Origin: Capitella teleta | Lineage: Eukaryota > Annelida > Polychaeta > Capitellidae | Assembly: GCA_000328365.1 (NCBI GenBank) | Contig: KB310616.1 | Coordinates: forward strand, 383,780 to 447,779 | Direction: 5' to 3' | Length of the DNA stretch: 64,000 nt | Part shown: one piece after another, positions 13,105 to 24,742 of the stretch | Layout: every line of letters begins with the position of its first letter | How positions within the stretch are numbered: the first letter of the stretch is position 1 | Program-made: the position numbers and the translations under genes | Notes under the pieces: generated by a model | Database searches by the model: none | Told to the model about the DNA's origin: nothing | Seen by the model: the letters and a program-made list of their open reading frames with translations, nothing else

Positions 13105-15384
13105 CTGCAAATGAAACAAAAACAAAATATAAAATCGTGAATGATGGTTCCCTTTATTTAGGTATAAATATGAGGCTAAATTGGGCAGACTATTCGAACC
13201 CCCCCCCCCCCTTCCCTCCCCCACCCCTGGGGTAAACGTTTATGTATAACGCTTTCCCTGTCTTGCCAGAAGCAAGAAATTGGAACAAATCGATGCTGAC
13301 GATTGTGATGTCTATCTCCCGGGGCAATTATCGCCCACGTCACCATTCCATGGCAACGGAGGGGTTTGATTGACGGATGAGGAGAGAGTGTCTAATGAAC
13401 AACATAATCAAACCCTCGATGTATCACTTTTTAAATCGGAATTGATCAGACTTGCATGCGAGGGCCAAAAACAAAATCGTGAACAAATCACTTGGGGTTC
13501 GTATAATGAATTACAAAGTGTGTTCTTGTTCTCTGAGAAATCGTCAAAGTTCGGATCCAATTTAGACTTAGAAAAAAAACTTAATTGGCTTGAGCAAAAA
13601 AAAAAGCAAAATGCTCTAAATCTAAGGAAGCCAAGTGGGATGAGCATTTACTCAGGTTTTGATTAAAACGCAGGCTTTGTTCAACTGGAATAATTAGCAG
13701 AGACGGATTCCTGATAAAACAATGGACTTTGAATCAACAAGGCATTTGATAACGAGGTAACACGGCGGATTTTAAGGAGAAGGTATCATTAGACTAGCGA
13801 TAGAAGCCGATGGAAGCAGAGATGGTGTAGGTCAGTGGACTGCTGACTCGTCTTTATAAAGGTTATCACTTCGAATTCTGCTGGAGAAATATTCCTGAGG
13901 CAAAATTAAGCGACAAGCGGCACAGCATCAAATGGAGGACAAAGCATAAGAGCCACACCTACTGCAATAGTCATGTTCATGATATTTGCTTCTGAGGAAA
14001 CCTGAAGAGGAAATGCATTGAATGTCAGCACAGCGCCCGAGGGTGTTGCGATGGGCCTCGCTACATCGTCCATTAGATACAGGCGAGTGCTTTCGGCGAC
14101 AACAGAAGAAGACGAGATGCGGCTAATCAGAGCACGCGTTGTTCATGAAATGCACTTATTTGTGCTCCTCATGTTGTTGTTGATGATGATGTGAGTGCAT
14201 CTCTGTGTGTGAGCAATGTTGATTGACTCCATTCATCATACTGCCACTTTGGATGCAGTGTGTACATGTGGCTCAAAAGGAGTCTGAATTATATTATTTG
14301 TGATATTGAAGTCAGAATCAAGTTCATCAATAACCACACTTATCGAGGAGCTATTTGTCATCGTTCTTTTGTACACGATTAATCATAAATTTACCTGTGC
14401 ATTTATCATGATTGTAATTACGACTCCTTCAAACTCGCTTAGGCGACACGGGGGATCAAACAAAAGGACAAGGACCGGGGTCTTACCTCTGCTTCTATAA
14501 TTAAACACAGAGTATTAATTATATATCTTATACAATACCACTGCTGCCCCCTGGCCTCGCCATGTAATACTGCAGCGATAACAACGATCGTGTGTGAAAT
14601 CGGGACCTCTATCCTGGCGGCATTTGAATGCACAATTCTGCACCGATAGAATGCTAACCAGAATGATCTATGATTATTACCGAGGAAAGTTGATACATAG
14701 CTAATTATGGGGCCCATTTCCCTTGCCACTAAAATGCAGGTGTGTATAGTGCAACAGCAGCTCAGCCTATAAGATGTGAAGTCTTGGGATTCAGCTCACG
14801 TCGTCATAGATAATTCATATAGATAATGAATACGAAATCTAAATCATCATCGGTCGATTTGACCTCCTACCCAGAATGGTCAATGCAGTAACCTACAATC
14901 ACTTAATTGCTAATAAACAGGCCGATGGCATGATTTAACCACTGAGATTCACATTCAGATTGCGGCTGACCGGTAAACTGATTTCTCTTCCACTTTGAGA
15001 TATCCACTTCGGCCAGTGATGCCCGGACAAGCATAGAGACCGATTGCAATAAACGAAGCTCTTGAACAACACTTGTTATTGTAACTAAAGTGGGAGAGAT
15101 AGACCTAAAGCAACAAGAATGCTTGCTTGTTTAATTGCATAATTTTTGGTATGTGAGTGTTGCCAATTGAAGGCATTGTGTTGTTATGCAATATGTTGAA
15201 TGTTTGGCCATTCACTGACATCTATTTTCCAAGCTGTTATCAATGCTTTCTACGCAAGTGCGGAATTATTCACGATGTTGGGGGTACTCATTATTGCCAG
15301 CGTAGAGCACGAATCACACACATTATGCAAAATCTGATCTCGGTGTTGGGTCAAGCTAGGACAATCATATGCAATTTGCCATAA

Positions 15385-16345
15385 TTTGAGTTTTATTTAG
15401 GTATATGGAGTCAGCAACCATGGTCATGACAAAATACTAGTAAATAAAAATAAAGCATTTCATGCAAATAAATATATGAGAAGAATATAAAATGAACAGA
15501 TACAAGTGAAATTATACACATAATTTGCAAATTCAAAATGATACAAATTTCTATGAATATAATTGATTATTATTTTTTCTAAAGACTCAAGAGAGTTCAA
15601 TGTAGGAATAAAGGAAGCTTATTTCATTTGATGAGCTCGATCCTGTGTTACAAAAAAAAATGTTATTGTGTATGTCCTATATTCAGATAAAATTCATAGG
15701 GCCATTCGAATGTCGACAATAAAATGCTCATGAATACTGTGTACACAAGAGAAGTATTTCTAGTACTCGTAATATAAGAAGGAACACATTCAAAAATTTT
15801 CACATCAAAATCATTTGATCAAAAAGTCAAAGCAAAGCTCCGTCTGGCACTGATCCACATGTCCTCAATAAGCCACATTGAAAACCACTCGTATTGCTCT
15901 AATTCTCTTTGGAGGTGGACTAAATTTCGATGAGAGATTAACCACCAGACTGTTGAACAATAGTCAAAATGAGGTGAATCGATTGTGTTTTAGAGGTTAA
16001 TCAAAAGTTCAAAACAGACCCGTTTATAAACTTTAATGACCCGATCCTATACCCGTCAAAACGACCCTTTTGACGGACTTTGTGAGTGAGTGAGTGATAG
16101 TGAGTATTTCATCAGCGGTTTAACTAAACCGTCGTTTTTATTGTTATAGGATCGGGTCACAAGACACCAATCTCTCTGGAGATTTTAATGGCCAACTGTA
16201 CCACGTGATCATTAAATTTCCTGTGTTGATCAAAATTCACACCAAGGTATTTAATATTGTTCACTTGGTGAAAATTTAACATGTTCAATTGGGTCAGGAT
16301 TTATATATGAACATATAGTTCTGTTGTAGGCATTTTGTTTATGAT
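15385..16345 (-). mobile_element. Decayed non-LTR retrotransposon (LINE) reverse transcriptase 3' part
   Basis: Read on -, the sequence encodes IKYLGVNFDQHRKFND then a stretch ending IKISREIGVL (about 16160-16260), and further on HFDYCSTVW and HRNLVHLQREL. These are typical of the thumb and post-palm part of LINE ORF2 reverse transcriptases (Jockey/CR1/L2-like style). Several in-frame stops and at least one frame change show it is dead. An A/T-rich tail with AATAAA-like strings follows toward 15385. A 123-bp inverted-repeat element interrupts it at 16037-16159. The clade is uncertain and both ends are approximate. Confidence 0.8.
16037..16159. mobile_element. Short inverted-repeat element (MITE-like) inside the LINE
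   Basis: The ends are perfect 15-bp inverted repeats (TGACCCGATCCTATA at 16037-16051, its complement at 16145-16159). The similarity extends imperfectly to about 28 bp. The centre holds a nested hairpin around CGTCAAAACGACCCTTTTGACG and a GTGA-rich run. It splits the LINE reading frame between the GVL and VYKRVCFELL segments, so it inserted after the LINE. No clear target-site duplication was seen. Confidence 0.7.
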
Positions 16346-17987
16346 ATTTTGGACTGGTAATGATCATGCATCGTTAAAGTTTTGCCAAAATATATGCTGA
16401 CTTATGAATGCACCTATGCATCAAGTCACTTTCATATGTGAGTTCACTTTCAGTGAAACCGATTTTTTGTTCTTTGGCTAAGATATCCCTGTTGACGGAC
16501 AACCATATTATGGGCAGACAAAGCCGATTACCCCGTTCTATATCCATGCCATTAGGGAAGCGTGACAGCGCAGTGCCATGGCATGTCACCGACAAATAAA
16601 GCGAGAGTTTTCACCCACGTGATTAATCAGTTTTAAAAGCGAGTGTACACTACTAGTACGTTCCTTTGGGTGGTTGCAGCAATAATGACGAGACGATTGC
16701 AAATTTCTAATCAGAATTGTATTGACCCACAGAAAACCCATCTTGACATAAACCGATTCATGTTGCAGGTGGGTAATTGCTGGATCAATCTTATACATGT
16801 ATAAACAATTACCGCATTGCATAATAGACCATGGTAAACCTGTTTACGCCGTCAGATATTACATCATCCGGTGCAATCAAAGATGGGAAAGCACTTTGTA
16901 CGAGCGTCTGTTGCGTTCAATGCAACTTTGAGACGTAACTACAGCCCCTACCTGTAGTCACATGGGCGGGCCCTGAGTTTAGGGCTGTTTATCTTGGATA
17001 TGCAGGAGTCTCCTCCACTCTTGTGATATTCAAATATTAATTGGACTTCAAAGAAAACCTAGTGATAACATTAATTATTATTACCGTTCTTGTGGCAATG
17101 CTTCAATATGCCTGTTTCTCTCGTTCAATCAGCGTTTGAAATTCACCGAATGAACGTAATAGCGAGATATAAACAAACATTGTGAACTAGAATTATAGCA
17201 ACGTGTTAAAACTGAGTGTTCTCTCCATCTCTCTAATCTAACGATTACTAGGATATATTTTTAATTCTACAACTGTAATCAATCGTTGCCTTATCAGTTT
17301 CATTTTGGTACTATAGCCCCAGTTCTGGCACTTTATTGCTGTAAGAGAATCGAACAATGTGACCGTCTTACGTACAATTAAATTAGTTACCAATACCAGA
17401 TGCATTTAGCAAGAGTTCAACTGACTTATATCACAAATATAGTGGGAAAATATCGCGAAGTCGAGGTGACCGTTCAAAATGATCGTGGGACGTAAACACA
17501 AAATGACGCCTGAGCCAAAGCATGGAACTTTCGATAAACTTGAGATTATTGCGCTTGTTGCCACGACTGCTCGGATAAATCTTTTGTAAGAAATGAAACG
17601 TTAAAACCAAGTACATTATATTTCTAGTTTGTGTATTCCCATCTGTATACTAGTATTGCTGCATCACAATAGCTTGTAACAAAGCTACAAGTTCAAACTC
17701 GGTCGATCACGGGTAGTGAACTGTGCCTGTAATTAGAGTTTATGCATTTATGCAAAGGGAAATGTCTGGCACACTTGTGGGCTTAGTATGAGTATAGGCA
17801 TCAACTAAGGTGAAGAGTGGTCCCTCGTGTATTATTATGCCACAGCTAAGTAACGATCATTTTAGTTGTAATGACTCCAATGATGTCCCATAGGTATCAT
17901 GTTAGTTATATCTCTCGTGTCTCGGCAACTGAGAGAACAACAAATCGCAGTTTTCGAACCTAAATCGGTGCAAATGACGTCACTCCT

Positions 17988-18160
17988 CATGAGCCTCGTT
18001 TTGAATACACCGTTTCCTTGAACTCTCCCAATTAGCCAACATAGACATCCGGTGGGGGTTTAAAGACATGCGTTTCCATGGACACTGAATCGCATGCTTC
18101 TGATTGGCTGGATTTTTATCAATTATTTTTTTCTTCTTGAATGTGCAAAAATCCATGAAT
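17988..18160 (+). repeat. Dispersed repeat, copy 1 (pairs with 45671-45826)
   Basis: Shares in order with the 45.7-kb copy: ATGAGCCTCGTTTT, GCGTTTCCATGG, a TTGGCTGG block, a T/C-rich run and an ATTCATGG-like end. The copies are diverged and no terminal repeats are obvious. A CRE octamer (TGACGTCA at 17975) sits just upstream. Confidence 0.6.
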
Positions 18161-20496
18161 AAGTAATCGCTCTGAGATTGCTTCACCCAGAGAAGGATTT
18201 CTAAAGAAGCTCTGGAAAAAAAAAAAAACTATTTTCACCTCAAAGGATTTTGGCACAGGGTCATGTAGTAAGAAAAAGTTTTATGCGTGTAATGCTAAAT
18301 TTGAATGAGAAAATTAATGCATTCATATCAGCCTTCGGAGTCAACACTAAGTTGTAATTTATCAAATTATGTTTCGAGTCTTGTGGTTTGGGCTAATGTC
18401 TGTAGATAATCCTACATCACCACACCGCTCAGTGCATTTGGCGTCGGGCTTTAGGGCCGAGATTGGGAGGTTTGCATCGCACTTCCTAAGGAGGTCACAG
18501 GTCAGATTCCGAAGCTGGTCTCCCGGCGACAGATGTTAGCTAAATGCAAAGTTGTATTTGGTGCACTTGCCAATTTGGTGATTGCTTCGCGTTTATAATC
18601 ATATCCACGTGTACCTATTACTTAATGCACTGACTCTAATCTATACCCTTTTAATAATTATGCACCTGATCACTTTTGTATTCGTGTCAGCGATGTAATT
18701 TTGCTCTCGGCTTCACATGCAACACAGCTCTACGAAGCCGCCATTCAAGTGAACAAACATTACACATTCTGCTATGACGGAGGTGTTGTTTTTCACTCCT
18801 CTGTTGTATTCGGCTCTCAGATCTGTTCTCACCCTCTTCAGTCGCCCACCGAAGCAGATAAGAAGCGAGTTGCGTCAACACCCTCGTGACACGCTCACCT
18901 CTCGTGTTCATAAAGGCGATACATAAATGAAAGCGTCTCTATACTGCAGCAGTATGTTATGGAAAGGCATTAGCGCCATTTAGTCATATTCACACCATCC
19001 AATGCACAAATGAATGATCATCTTGCTGTGATCTCCAAGTGTGCGATCGCGGTTCCATGTGCTGTATACTATTGTCTGTCACTGTGTTAGCATGCTAGCC
19101 ACGTTTTGTAACATTGAACAGAGCGAATTGAAGAGACACAGCACTTTAACCCAATAGAGGAGAAGTCAGCGCAAATTGAGGACAATAGAGTCCCTACAAG
19201 AGGAAATATTTGGACATTAATTCTTCATCCCTCCAGTTTAAACACATAATGCAGATCGATATTATGCAACCCTTTTGAGCACTGAGTTCACTGCTTAAGA
19301 GTGAAAAGCACCCTTTGAACAGCTATAAACTGAATATTTCGAGTGTGCAATTGAGTTTACTTTTGATTACGCAATCAATTAGAACCCAGAGTCATTATCG
19401 AACTACTCACAGCAGGAAGTTTAAAGACTGCACACTTTTTGTAGGTCATTAATGCTTGATGGATGCGGTAATTAATCAAAATTCCGGTGATGAGGCCAGA
19501 ATTCCTCATTGTTTACGACTAAACTTTCGTACATCTTACAAACCATTCCCTCCACAACACCAAAAATCATCCTCAGCAAAGAATCACCCAATTGTTTTCA
19601 GAGAGATTAGAAACACTGCACGATGTTGGACAGTGCAATCCCGATTCAGGTAGATCGCTAAAAGGTTCCATCGTAGCAGAGTTTCGTTTGTGGTATTTTC
19701 AGGCGAAATCAATCACCGGATCAATGAGATGATTCTATGGATTGTAGCCAGTCCGCCTGTTCATTACCTCTCTTTGATAGATAGCCCGGTGACGAGTCCT
19801 GCAAACAATGCTCCGTGACAGGTTTTTAGCCATATTTGGCAATGCAGTGACGGATAGATGATGATTAAAACTACTCTCTTGAGATGCACGGACATTTGCA
19901 GCACCCGAAAATCGCGTCTCGTAATTCGTACACGCTCTACAAAGCACGGAGGCTGCGCGTGGTGTTACCGAGAACTCGCAATATCAGACAAGACAAGGAG
20001 CAACGTCACCGGAGGCTGAAACATCCGTCTCCCTGTTTGCGTCTAACTTCGACACCGGCACCCAATCAAGGGCCGTTGCCTCCGCCGGCGGCACAAGACA
20101 ATCACTTGCTTCTCAGGCTCCCCACCCATCACCCATCGAAAATTCCTATTTGGAAACAATTGGGTGACGTCGGCTCACACTCTCGACATGACACGCCTCT
20201 TTGGGCCTGCACCATTTCAGTGACAAATGTATCTCATCGAACGGTGCGGCGCTGCTGCTGGAAGGAAAATTTGTAGTGGGAAAATGTTCTGTACTCTGAG
20301 AGCATCCAAAAGCATTTTAAAACTCAGGATTACCACAGTATAACGGTATATAGTCGGTATTTGCCATTATCAAAGACGGGCGTACTATTGTGAGCCACGC
20401 GTCTGGTTAAAAAAAAAAAAAAAGCTTTGCTGTATTTGGTAAAATATATGTAATGAATAATCTGGGCGTTTCTCGTAGATTATATCGCAAATCCAT

Positions 20497-20580
20497 TGCA
20501 CATGCGCACGCAGCCCTCTGGGATTGTTTGCAGCGCATGCGTCGCTGCGTTTGTGTGTTGTCATAGCAACCACACCGTAA
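20497..20580. promoter_or_regulatory. Candidate TATA-less promoter with RFX X-box and NRF1-like site
   Basis: GTTGTCATAGCAAC at 20557-20570 is a near-perfect RFX X-box (imperfect palindrome, GTNRYC-N-RGYAAC style). About 30 bp away is GCGCATGCGTCG, resembling the NRF1 core, and another CATGCGCACGC lies at 20501-20511. This mix is typical of TATA-less and often ciliary promoters in animals. No gene could be tied to it: flanking frames on both strands are short and unrecognised. Confidence 0.4.
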
Positions 20581-21755
20581 ATTCCGAGTGAACCAAACGA
20601 CGAGCATATCATTCAATTACCTCAAAAGGTAGGAAGCCAATGGTTATCCAACCGAAAGATTCATTTTGATTGAATAGAGCGCGAAAGGTTATCGAATTCG
20701 GGTGAAAACGATACATTCCGCAATTCCCGAAGCGAGCAGGGAAATGACGCAATTGAGCAACACGTGAGTTTCAGCAAGATGAACGGCGAAGAAAATTAGA
20801 ATTGAAATTAGTAAAAACGCATTAAAATCCCATCGCGATGAATGTTGTCCCCCAAATGACCAAAGGTGCCTACAGGTGTTACTTAATAATTTATAATCCA
20901 CTTAAAAGGAATTTATGTCACATGACAAAATATTACATAACATAAGCACCAACAACCAGATCGCCGGACCATCTTTTGTGCGCATGAGTTCCCTAATATT
21001 GTTGCTGAGTCCCAGAACTTACATGTTTCACTATATTATTGTGCAATTCAGAAGCAAAGCAAACTATAAACTAACGAACAAGCCGAGAAGGTTCTGCAAG
21101 ATGCATGCACAGTGTGTGCTGTCAATTTGATACATTTCATTGAAACCTCATTGAACAAAGTACAGAAAAAGCCAAAGTACAATTATATCGCTATTGTAAG
21201 GAAGTCTTGGAGCAAGAATCTCTGAAGCTACTTCACGGAGAGGGTCAGCCGGAAAGGTCATGAGATTTCGAAGCGTGATAGTGCAATGGCTCATTGAGGA
21301 GCCCCCTTGCAACGCTCAAGGGTTTGATCAGAAGGCACCCTTGGACCAAGCCTCAGCATTGAGTGGGATATTTAGACGCATCTTGAAGCCGTGGTGCTTG
21401 TGTGGTATGCTCAGAATGTGTGGCTCACATTCGGTTGTGATTAATCACTTCAGTCATAAGACAACGCAACCGAAGCCATCCATAGTTACACGTGGATGTA
21501 TTCGATCACAGCTCATTATGGTTGATTACAATCGAATTTTGACATAATGGGCTGAAAGCGATTTACCAAGAAATCCTACTTGAGTGGCAGTATAATGGTA
21601 ATTTGCAGATAGTCTATCGGTTTGAAACAATCACTGGGTCGTTATAGATCCGTTTGTCATACACGAAAAACTGTAAATGATAATGCGATCATCTGTTGCT
21701 TCTGCTCACTGTCAATCCATGACAGAATAAACGGATGCAAATTGTAGAAATCCCC

Positions 21756-21781
21756 GCGCACGCACGCACGCACGCACGCAA
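21756..21781. repeat. (CGCA)n microsatellite
   Basis: A short uninterrupted tetranucleotide run of CGCA units. Confidence 0.9.
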
Positions 21782-23484
21782 CGCACTACTATTCAATAGC
21801 ACACAGTTGCATACTCTAAATTACGCGGGCACATAGCACCTGTGTATTATAAGCAATAATAATGACACGTTTTGAAGCACAATAGCTCCACTGTCATCAG
21901 CACAATAAAGAGCAGAGCCGCAAAAAGCAGCTATGAAATAAATCTGAGCCGAACGCAAGCCATCACCTGGCTTCAATATAATCAATCAGAGAGCGAGGAG
22001 CGGAGTCATCAGACACCTATTACTGCATTTCTCTGATGGATAGAGCTCATGCGGCCATTGTGCCCTGCCTCGTTAATATCAGGCACGCCACCCACGCCAG
22101 CCAATAAATGATTTCATTGAAACAGTAGAAGAGCTCAGCCGAACGGATACTCCGGCCCTTGCATGCCTGCACGATGGTCAATGTCTAAGAGATGTCATCA
22201 TTATTGCAGATATCTGTTTAGTCACGAAGTTCCCTTGTTCAAATAATTGGGAATAGAATATATGGCTGTGGAATTGATTGGATGCCACTGTATGAGAATA
22301 ATTTAATAGCACGTTGGGAATCCTGTAATCTCACTCGGCTCTTTCCTTCGTCGTTCAAGAGATACTGTTCTATTGATCATCATCACAGCTTGATTCATCC
22401 AGTAGAATAGTTTTTTATTGCAATGTGAGAAAAATGTTAAAAATAAAACGTATTACAATAAAGCCGGAACATTCATTACAATCAGGATCTGGTGCAATGG
22501 GCAGCACATAAGTACGACCCCGATCTAAATGCAACAAAAAGAAAACATTTCAAGCAGTGCACTGAAACAAGAAAAGGAACAGAAAAAAAAAAAACAAGGA
22601 AAAATAAATTGTATTCATACGACATTGAATTTGAGATATCTATGTTAAATCATTGATTGTGAGTAATTATTAATCCTTTTAATTATGTTTAAAAGATATT
22701 GATTGATGTTGTGAGATTGAATAGATTATATAAATATAATGTTTATTCATCAAAATACATACACGAGCGTGATCCATGCATTTCATTTAGGGGAAAAGAA
22801 AAAAAAAACAGAACGAACAAAAGAATAATAAATTCAACAAGTAGAATAAAATGAAAAGAAGAATATGTTAATTACAACAAAGTTCTTCGAGAAACATAGT
22901 AAATAACTTTGATTGAAGAGTTTACGTCTAAAATATGACATTGAACGTCTAGATACACAAAGTCTATAGAAAGGAACTATCAATTTCCACTCATGTATGA
23001 GTGTTGTTTCTCTATTTGACGATGTTCACGATTTGAATTCTCGAATTCTCATTTGTAACCATTGAGGTGTTATTTGACCGAATGAAAAAAGTCGAGGGTA
23101 TTCTCATTCGGCAGCTATAAAGAGCTCATAGCATTGGAGTTGCTACGTGGCCACAACCGGATGCTACAACTTGCGATTGAGAACTCGGACATGAGTGAAG
23201 ATTGGTGCTCATTTCGACTGATTTCACTCTTGCAGATCAATAACACACGAGCGACAAGGGCCCATAATTGGTGGATTCCAAATTAAATTCCCAAACAATT
23301 ATGACACCAACTCTATCACGCAAATAGTATATACGAAATGTATATCAAAAATGCCTCCATGTTATTCAATTTTTATCAGGGTATTGCTTCGTGCAGCGGA
23401 TATATTAATCCCAACCCGTACACCCCCATACTTTATATACGTCTTTATGGAACACTTCGCATTTCTAATAATAAGTATCGTACA

Positions 23485-23491
23485 TATAAAG
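23485..23491 (+). promoter_or_regulatory. Candidate TATA box of the SLC22A18-like gene
   Basis: TATAAAG lies 79 bp upstream of the ATG at 23564, which would place transcription start near 23515 and give a short 5' UTR without an intron. Confidence 0.4.
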
Positions 23492-23563
23492 TGCTGGCTC
23501 AATCATCGCCTCAATACAGTGGATAATCTGCACCAAGAACAGAATCTTCACAAACCATAAGCA

Positions 23564-24742
23564 ATGGCGAAAGAAGCCCAAAGAAAAACTCCAGAAAAGC
23601 GTATTTTCACCGCAATGTACTTCACGGTGTTCATTGTGCAATGCTGCTTCTTTGTCTACGCCTCACTAAATCCATACATCTTCAAAGAACTCGAAATTGA
23701 CACCTTGACGATGTCGTCAATCAACAGCGGTGTGGCATTACTCCAGGTCTTTACTAGTCCCCTCATCGGGAGATTGGGAGACAGATATGGAGCTCGGAAT
23801 CTCCTTATCATCAGTGTCATTTCGTCCGTCTCTGGCCAAATGGTAGCTTTTTTGGCCACTGGAATCAGCATGCTGCTCTTGTCCAAGCTTCTCTTCGTCG
23901 CTCAGGATGTCAAGTTGGGAGCTCAGATGCTGACGAGTGATTTGGTTGATGGCAAGGACCGTGGGCCGGCTATGGGTCGCATCATGGTACCTTTCAGTCT
24001 GGGTCTGCTCGCTGGGCCTTTGATTGCAGGGCAATCAGCCAAGTATCTTGGTAACCAATGGACGTTACTTGCCATGGCAACATGGACCAGTTCATGCCTC
24101 GGGATCATCCTGTATTCGGTTCCTGAGAAGACATCAAAGAACAACTCAGATAAGCAGGACAGTGGAAGTCAGCGAAAGACGGAGAAGTCGACCTGGTCGC
24201 TAGTGACGACTGGAAGAATTCCTGTTCTGTTGGCCATCAAGATCTTGACCGCCACAGCGTCAATGGTCGTCGCTCAGAACCTTGTCGTCGTGAACATGAA
24301 AGAGTTTGGACTGAGTCCTGCCCGCGGTGGAATGGTGCTGGCAGCGAACGGTCTATTAGGAGTGGTCTTTAACGTAAGTTTAGGTAAGCTATCTAAGCGA
24401 TTCGATGATGATGTCCTGTTCAAATGGTCGCCTGCTTTCTGTCTGCTGAGCTACGCCATCATGACCCAGGCTTCTTCCGTCTGGATCCTGCTTGTTTCAT
24501 TCCTACCATGGAATCTCGGAAATGTCATCATCGACGCTCAGGTCGTCGCTCGGCTGACAAAGAGTGTCCCCTCCAGCGACACCGGCAGCATCATTGGGAT
24601 CAATGCCATGGCGTTCCAGGCAGCACGTATTGTTGCACCTTTATTGGGAGGATGTCTTGTGGAAGTGTTTGGGTTTTCGGCTCTTGGACTATTCGGTGCT
24701 ACAATTAGCTCTTTGGCTCTTGGACTATCATTCACTTTCTGA
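23564..24742 (+). CDS. SLC22A18-like MFS transporter, intronless
   Basis: A complete 392-residue major facilitator superfamily protein from a single ORF with a favourable ATG context (G at -3, G at +4). About 12 hydrophobic segments are visible. MFS motif A, GRLGDRYGARN, spans residues 69-79. A charged Lys/Ser/Asp-rich cytosolic loop near residues 185-212 separates the two halves. Resemblance to SLC22A18 (ORCTL2), recalled from the family, includes the AQMLTSDLVDGKDRGPAMGR region and VPSSDTGSIIGI near residue 336. The family is implicated in organic cation handling, but substrate is uncertain. The family is usually multi-exonic in vertebrates, so the lack of introns suggests retroposition or intron loss. 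It lies on the strand opposite nAChR gene B, inside B's proposed first intron. Confidence 0.9.
   Translation: MAKEAQRKTPEKRIFTAMYFTVFIVQCCFFVYASLNPYIFKELEIDTLTMSSINSGVALLQVFTSPLIGRLGDRYGARNLLIISVISSVSGQMVAFLATGISMLLLSKLLFVAQDVKLGAQMLTSDLVDGKDRGPAMGRIMVPFSLGLLAGPLIAGQSAKYLGNQWTLLAMATWTSSCLGIILYSVPEKTSKNNSDKQDSGSQRKTEKSTWSLVTTGRIPVLLAIKILTATASMVVAQNLVVVNMKEFGLSPARGGMVLAANGLLGVVFNVSLGKLSKRFDDDVLFKWSPAFCLLSYAIMTQASSVWILLVSFLPWNLGNVIIDAQVVARLTKSVPSSDTGSIIGINAMAFQAARIVAPLLGGCLVEVFGFSALGLFGATISSLALGLSFTF

Noticed and set aside
18437-18545. Possible tRNA-like or SINE head (GGTCAGATTCC near box B position)
   Set aside because: Box A is weak, spacing is poor and no homologous copy or duplication was found.
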